This document shows, piece after piece, positions 61,316 through 64,000 of a stretch of 64,000 nt of DNA. Numbering within the stretch: the stretch's first letter is position 1; the number at the start of each line of letters is the position of its first letter. The stretch is from Janibacter sp. Soil728 (lineage in GTDB: Bacteria; Actinomycetota; Actinomycetes; Actinomycetales; Dermatophilaceae). Below the pieces are notes generated by a model. The model saw only the letters and a list, made by a program, of their open reading frames with translations. It searched no databases and had not been told where the DNA came from. The position numbers and the translations under genes are program-made. The stretch spans positions 93,253-157,252 of the forward strand of contig NZ_LMRZ01000007.1 in the NCBI RefSeq assembly GCF_001428305.1, read 5' to 3'.

Positions 61316-61934
61316 GCTTCTCCGGCTTGGCCTCACGGCCGCCGCCCGGCTGCCACAGGACGTCGCCGCCGATCGAGATGTTGGCGACGCGGGCGAGGAT
61401 GAAGAGCAGGTCCGAGAGCCGGTTGAGATAGGTGGTCGTCAGCGGGTTGACGCCACCGATGCCTCGCTCGTCGGCGACCTCGGTGCCGTAGTCCTCACGA
61501 GCCGCCCAGGCGGAGCGCTCGGCGCGACGCACGACGGTCGTCGCGTGGTGCAGGTGGGCCGAGCCGGCGGTGCCGCCGGGGAGGATGAAGGAACGCAGCT
61601 TCTCCACCCTCGTGAGGTACTCGTCGCAGTCGGCCTCGAGCTCGTCGATCCACTCCTGCTTGACCCGCAACGGCGGGTACTCGGGGTTGGCGAGAAGGGG
61701 GGTGCACAGGTCCGCGCCCACGTCGAAGAGGTCGTTCTGCACGCGCGTCAACGTGACGACGACATCCTCGTCCAGACCCCCCGTCGCGACGGCCACCCCG
61801 ATGACCGCGTTGGCCTCGTTGGTGTCGGCGTAGGCCTGGAGCCGGGTGTCCGTCTTCGACGTCCGGCTGAAGTCACCCAGCGCGGTGGTGCCCTCGTCGC
61901 CGGTGCGGGTGTAGATCTTCGTCAGGTTGACCAT
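61308..61934 (-). CDS. Cob(I)alamin adenosyltransferase, PduO type
   Basis: The 208-residue all-helical enzyme transfers the adenosyl group of ATP to cob(I)alamin, making coenzyme B12. The ATP loop is the N-terminal KIYTRTGDEGTTALGD; further marks are RVQNDLFDVGADL and the C-terminal cluster TTVVRRAERSAWAARED. The start is ATG 61934 (ATG 61943 is possible); no clear ribosome site. No B12-dependent enzyme is in the window. Confidence 0.93.
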   Translation of the reverse strand: MVNLTKIYTRTGDEGTTALGDFSRTSKTDTRLQAYADTNEANAVIGVAVATGGLDEDVVVTLTRVQNDLFDVGADLCTPLLANPEYPPLRVKQEWIDELEADCDEYLTRVEKLRSFILPGGTAGSAHLHHATTVVRRAERSAWAAREDYGTEVADERGIGGVNPLTTTYLNRLSDLLFILARVANISIGGDVLWQPGGGREAKPEKPR

Positions 61935-62093
61935 GGGACCCATCGTGGCAGAGCCCTGGGATGACGCTCCGGTGGGATCGCCGTGACCAGTTGCTGGCCA
62001 TCGTGTGATCACATCGTGATTGCGAGGTGGGTGCGCTGCGTTGTCACCCCCGTCACACTGGATGACAACGGACGCAGCAGCCAGGGGAAGCAG

Positions 62094-62450
62094 GTGACCG
62101 TCTTGAGCGCAATGACCGCGCTGACGCCGGTGGGTGGCGTAGGGGCCACCCGCGTGCGAGTGCATGTGCCCTTCGACCTGCGGCACAGCGCAGATCTACG
62201 ACAGGGTTTCGTGACCGCGATCCGCGAGGGCAGTGAGCTCCTCGTCGACATCTCGGACTCGACCGTCGTCGACCAGGTCGGCTTCGCGACGCTCGTCGGT
62301 GCGCACGCCCGCGCCGCCCGCGCGGGTCGTCGGCTGCGCTTCACCGGAGCGGACGAGCGGACGACCCGGCTGCTGCGACGCGCCGGTCTCGTCCGTCTGC
62401 TCGAGGACGCCCCCGCGCCGAGCAGGCTGCGTCCTTCGCTGGCGGTCTGA
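62094..62450 (+). CDS. STAS-domain protein (anti-sigma antagonist-like)
   Basis: This 118-residue STAS fold contains SELLVDISDSTVVDQVGFAT, where the Ser/Thr after Asp is the position phosphorylated in anti-sigma-factor antagonists, and AGRRLRFTGADERTTRLLRR. It may belong to a partner-switching pathway, but no anti-sigma kinase gene is adjacent, so a lipid-transport (MlaB-like) or other role is also possible. The start was taken as GTG 62094 after AGGGGAAG; ATG 62112 is an alternative. Confidence 0.75.
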   Translation: MTVLSAMTALTPVGGVGATRVRVHVPFDLRHSADLRQGFVTAIREGSELLVDISDSTVVDQVGFATLVGAHARAARAGRRLRFTGADERTTRLLRRAGLVRLLEDAPAPSRLRPSLAV

Positions 62451-62461
62451 CTCCCTTCGTG

Positions 62462-62494
62462 CCCTGAGGAGCGCGCCAGCGCCGTCTCGAAGGG
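62462..62494 (-). repeat. Family-3 palindromic repeat, variant core
   Basis: The outer parts CCCTGAGGAG and GTCTCGAAGGG are as in the other copies, but the core is GCGCGCCAGCGCC, changed on both sides so that it still pairs. A partial duplicate follows (62495-62520). Confidence 0.7.
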
Positions 62495-62560
62495 CCGCGC
62501 CAGCGCCGTCTCGAAGGACAGGGAGCGGGGGGCACAGGGGCGCGGGCCCCCCTTCGCCCG

Positions 62561-62675
62561 GAGTGGATGCCGACTCGCCGAGGATTCGTCCGCGCGTTTA
62601 CCTCCACCCGGGTCTCGGTCACCGGGAGTGGATGCCGACTCGCCGAAGATTCGTCCGCGCGTTCACCTCCACCCG
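62561..62675 (+). repeat. Family-2 palindromic repeats, two copies in tandem
   Basis: Copies at 62561-62610 and 62626-62675 (GAGTGGATGCCGACTCGCCG, ATTCGTCCGCGCGTT, ACCTCCACCCG) are 65 bases apart and nearly identical to the second copy at 30380-30428. A TAGACT box at 62698-62703 follows, a candidate -10 for the next gene. Confidence 0.75.
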
Positions 62676-62728
62676 GGTCTGGGCGCCGGGCGCGCCCTAG
62701 ACTTCGGCCAGACCCGACCGGAGGCACC

Positions 62729-63814
62729 GTGAGCCAGCAGACCGCGCGTTCCAGCGCGACCCAGATCGCACGCGACCGCAGCGTGGCCTACCCGTGGGAG
62801 GGCCGACGAGACCCCGCGGTCGACCTCGTTCGTGGGGTGGCGATCGTGTGCATGATCATCGCGCACGTGCGGGTGTGGGCGCCGGTCGACTCGACCTTGG
62901 TCACGGTCGCGCTCGTCGTCGTCAACAACGTTGCGTCCCCGCTCTTCGCGGCGGTCATGGGCATCTCTGCCGGGATCGTCCTCACCCGTGGCAGCCAGCG
63001 GCTGGTCGGGGCCACCTTCGTCGCCCGCAATCTCCTGCGCGGTCTCATCCTCATCGGCATCGGGTTGCTCCTGCAGCAGCTCGGGACCTTCGTCGCGATC
63101 GTCCTGATGTCCCTCGGTGCGACGCTCGTGGTCGCCTCCCCACTGGCGCTGCTGCCCGTGCCGGCCCTCGCCGTGACCACCGTGGTCACCTTCGCCGTCG
63201 GGCCCTGGGTCAACGCCGCCGCGCGCGCCGGTCTCGACCCTGCGCGCGTCTACTCGACCGCGTGGGTCGACCAGGTGCTGCAGTGGTTCGTCCTGTCCAC
63301 CCACTACCGCGTGGTGAGCCTGCTCCCCTTCGTCCTGGCTGGGGTGCTGCTCGCCCGCCATCGGCTCACCGTCCGCACGGCCCTGATCAGCATCGGCGTC
63401 GGGGTGCTCGCCGGTGTGGCCGTCGTCGTCCTGCGTCTGCTGGGTCACGGACTGGGCGTCAGCGAGATCGTCTCGGGGGGTGTGCCCGACGCCCTTCTCG
63501 ACGTGGCGCTGACCGGCACCGCACTCGGCGTCATCGTCCTGGTCGCGCGCTGGTCCGTGATGCGGCCTGTTGTGACCGCGCTGGCGCCGGTTCGTGCGTC
63601 CGGCGCGATGGCGCTGACCTGCTATGTCCTGCACGTCGGCCTCATCGCCCTTGCGCAGCGGGTCGGCGACCCGCGGGCACCGTACGAGCACTGGCTCGCC
63701 TACGGCGGAGGGATCCTCCTCATCACCGTGCTGGCCTGCTGGGTGTGGTGGCAGGCGATCGGCAAGGGGCCGATCGAGCGGGTCATGGGGTTGGTGACCG
63801 ACCGGATCGGGTGA
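62729..63814 (+). CDS. Multi-pass acyltransferase-like membrane protein (HGSNAT/DUF418 type)
   Basis: The 361-residue protein has about nine or ten helices. It opens with RDPAVDLVRGVAIVCMIIAH, the N-terminal signature of the heparan-alpha-glucosaminide N-acetyltransferase-like group, whose His takes part in acyl transfer across the membrane. The C-terminal part (SGAMALTCYVLHVGLIAL) resembles DUF418. Likely an acyl modification of an extracellular glycan or lipid. Start GTG 62729 follows CGGAGG. Confidence 0.78.
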   Translation: MSQQTARSSATQIARDRSVAYPWEGRRDPAVDLVRGVAIVCMIIAHVRVWAPVDSTLVTVALVVVNNVASPLFAAVMGISAGIVLTRGSQRLVGATFVARNLLRGLILIGIGLLLQQLGTFVAIVLMSLGATLVVASPLALLPVPALAVTTVVTFAVGPWVNAAARAGLDPARVYSTAWVDQVLQWFVLSTHYRVVSLLPFVLAGVLLARHRLTVRTALISIGVGVLAGVAVVVLRLLGHGLGVSEIVSGGVPDALLDVALTGTALGVIVLVARWSVMRPVVTALAPVRASGAMALTCYVLHVGLIALAQRVGDPRAPYEHWLAYGGGILLITVLACWVWWQAIGKGPIERVMGLVTDRIG

Positions 63815-63851
63815 CCCCTGCGAGCGGAGGGGCGGGGACCTCCCTTCGTCC

Positions 63852-63884
63852 TGGTTGGAGGTAAACGCGCCGAGGATTCGTCCG
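63852..63884 (+). repeat. Family-2 palindrome, truncated
   Basis: GGTTGGAGGTAAACGCGCC and GAGGATTCGTCCG match the left arm and middle of the family, then the match stops abruptly at 63884. The right arm (GCGTTTACCTCCACC) is missing from the window. Confidence 0.7.
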
Positions 63885-64000
63885 TGTCCTGTGAAGGGAC
63901 ATGTCGGACAGTCGTGAAGGGACATGTCGGACAGTCAGGGGTGTGTGTCTATTCGGACATGGTCGCGTTGTCCGGCTGGTTTGTCGATCCATTCCTGGGA
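63885..64000. mobile_element. Left end of a probable insertion sequence (runs off window)
   Basis: Sequence beginning TGTCCTGTGAAGGGACATGT replaces the right arm of the repeat. It holds a 22-base direct repeat (63891-63912 and 63914-63935, GTGAAGGGACATGTCGGACA...), as in IS ends with doubled transposase sites, and drops in GC. An open frame starts at ATG 63959 (MVALSGWFVDPFLG) and leaves the window. The family cannot be fixed; the TGT end would suit IS481- or IS3-like elements. Confidence 0.5.

Overview
The window is high-GC DNA (roughly 70 % by eye) from an actinobacterium, most likely a Micrococcales member near the Intrasporangiaceae. This placement is an inference from gene content: a fused 2-oxoglutarate decarboxylase/E1-E2 protein (Kgd), an RmlC-RmlD fusion, a Rho factor with an Asn/Arg/Gly-rich insert, the two-part MetP/MetS transporter, DUF6104 and DUF2550 proteins, frequent GTG starts, four-base ATGA/GTGA overlaps and TANNNT boxes placed for leaderless transcription. 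No database search was possible, so genus is not claimed.

Layout. 1-9.1 kb: cell-surface locus with a minus-strand trio (two-domain glycosyltransferase, asparagine-synthase-like protein, hydrolase-like gene broken by three frameshifts), an SGNH-like membrane-anchored protein and a large exported jelly-roll/beta-propeller protein. 9.2-14 kb: dTDP-rhamnose genes (rmlA divergent from rmlCD-rmlB) and a UDP-sugar dehydrogenase. 14.1-20.8 kb: SGNH hydrolase, DUF6104, kgd and an ABC exporter pair. 20.9-25.7 kb: an accessory stretch where a GIY-YIG nuclease gene and a PD-(D/E)XK-like nuclease gene are each bracketed by their own palindromic repeat family, with two CNNM transporters between them and a Tat-type exported protein after them. 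25.9-30.3 kb: two PucR-type regulators and metPS. 30.5-37.2 kb: tRNA-Arg(CCG) divergent from argS, then lysA-hom-thrC-thrB in one tight operon. 37.6-39.8 kb: rho. 40.0-44.9 kb: a four-gene cassette (receiver protein, HEAT-repeat membrane protein, processive family-2 glycosyltransferase, hybrid-free histidine kinase) lying between two direct copies of a 62-bp palindrome. 45-51.6 kb: GNAT, rpmE, prfA, prmC, tsaC, glyA and a WecA-type transferase. 51.8-60.9 kb: the F1Fo ATP synthase operon, split before atpC by two unrelated membrane-protein genes that carry their own terminator and promoter. 60.9-64 kb: DUF2550, a cobalamin adenosyltransferase, a STAS protein, a multi-pass acyltransferase and the left end of a probable insertion sequence.

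The core genes are ordinary housekeeping operons: threonine/lysine synthesis, translation termination, one-carbon metabolism, energy conservation, and precursor supply for surface glycans (dTDP-rhamnose, UDP-sugar acids, lipid-linked GlcNAc-P). The unusual signal is the repeat landscape. Three dispersed palindromic families occur; they bracket nuclease genes and a signalling/glycosyltransferase cassette, have entered the 3' end of rmlCD, and one copy is interrupted by the insertion-sequence end at the right edge of the window.
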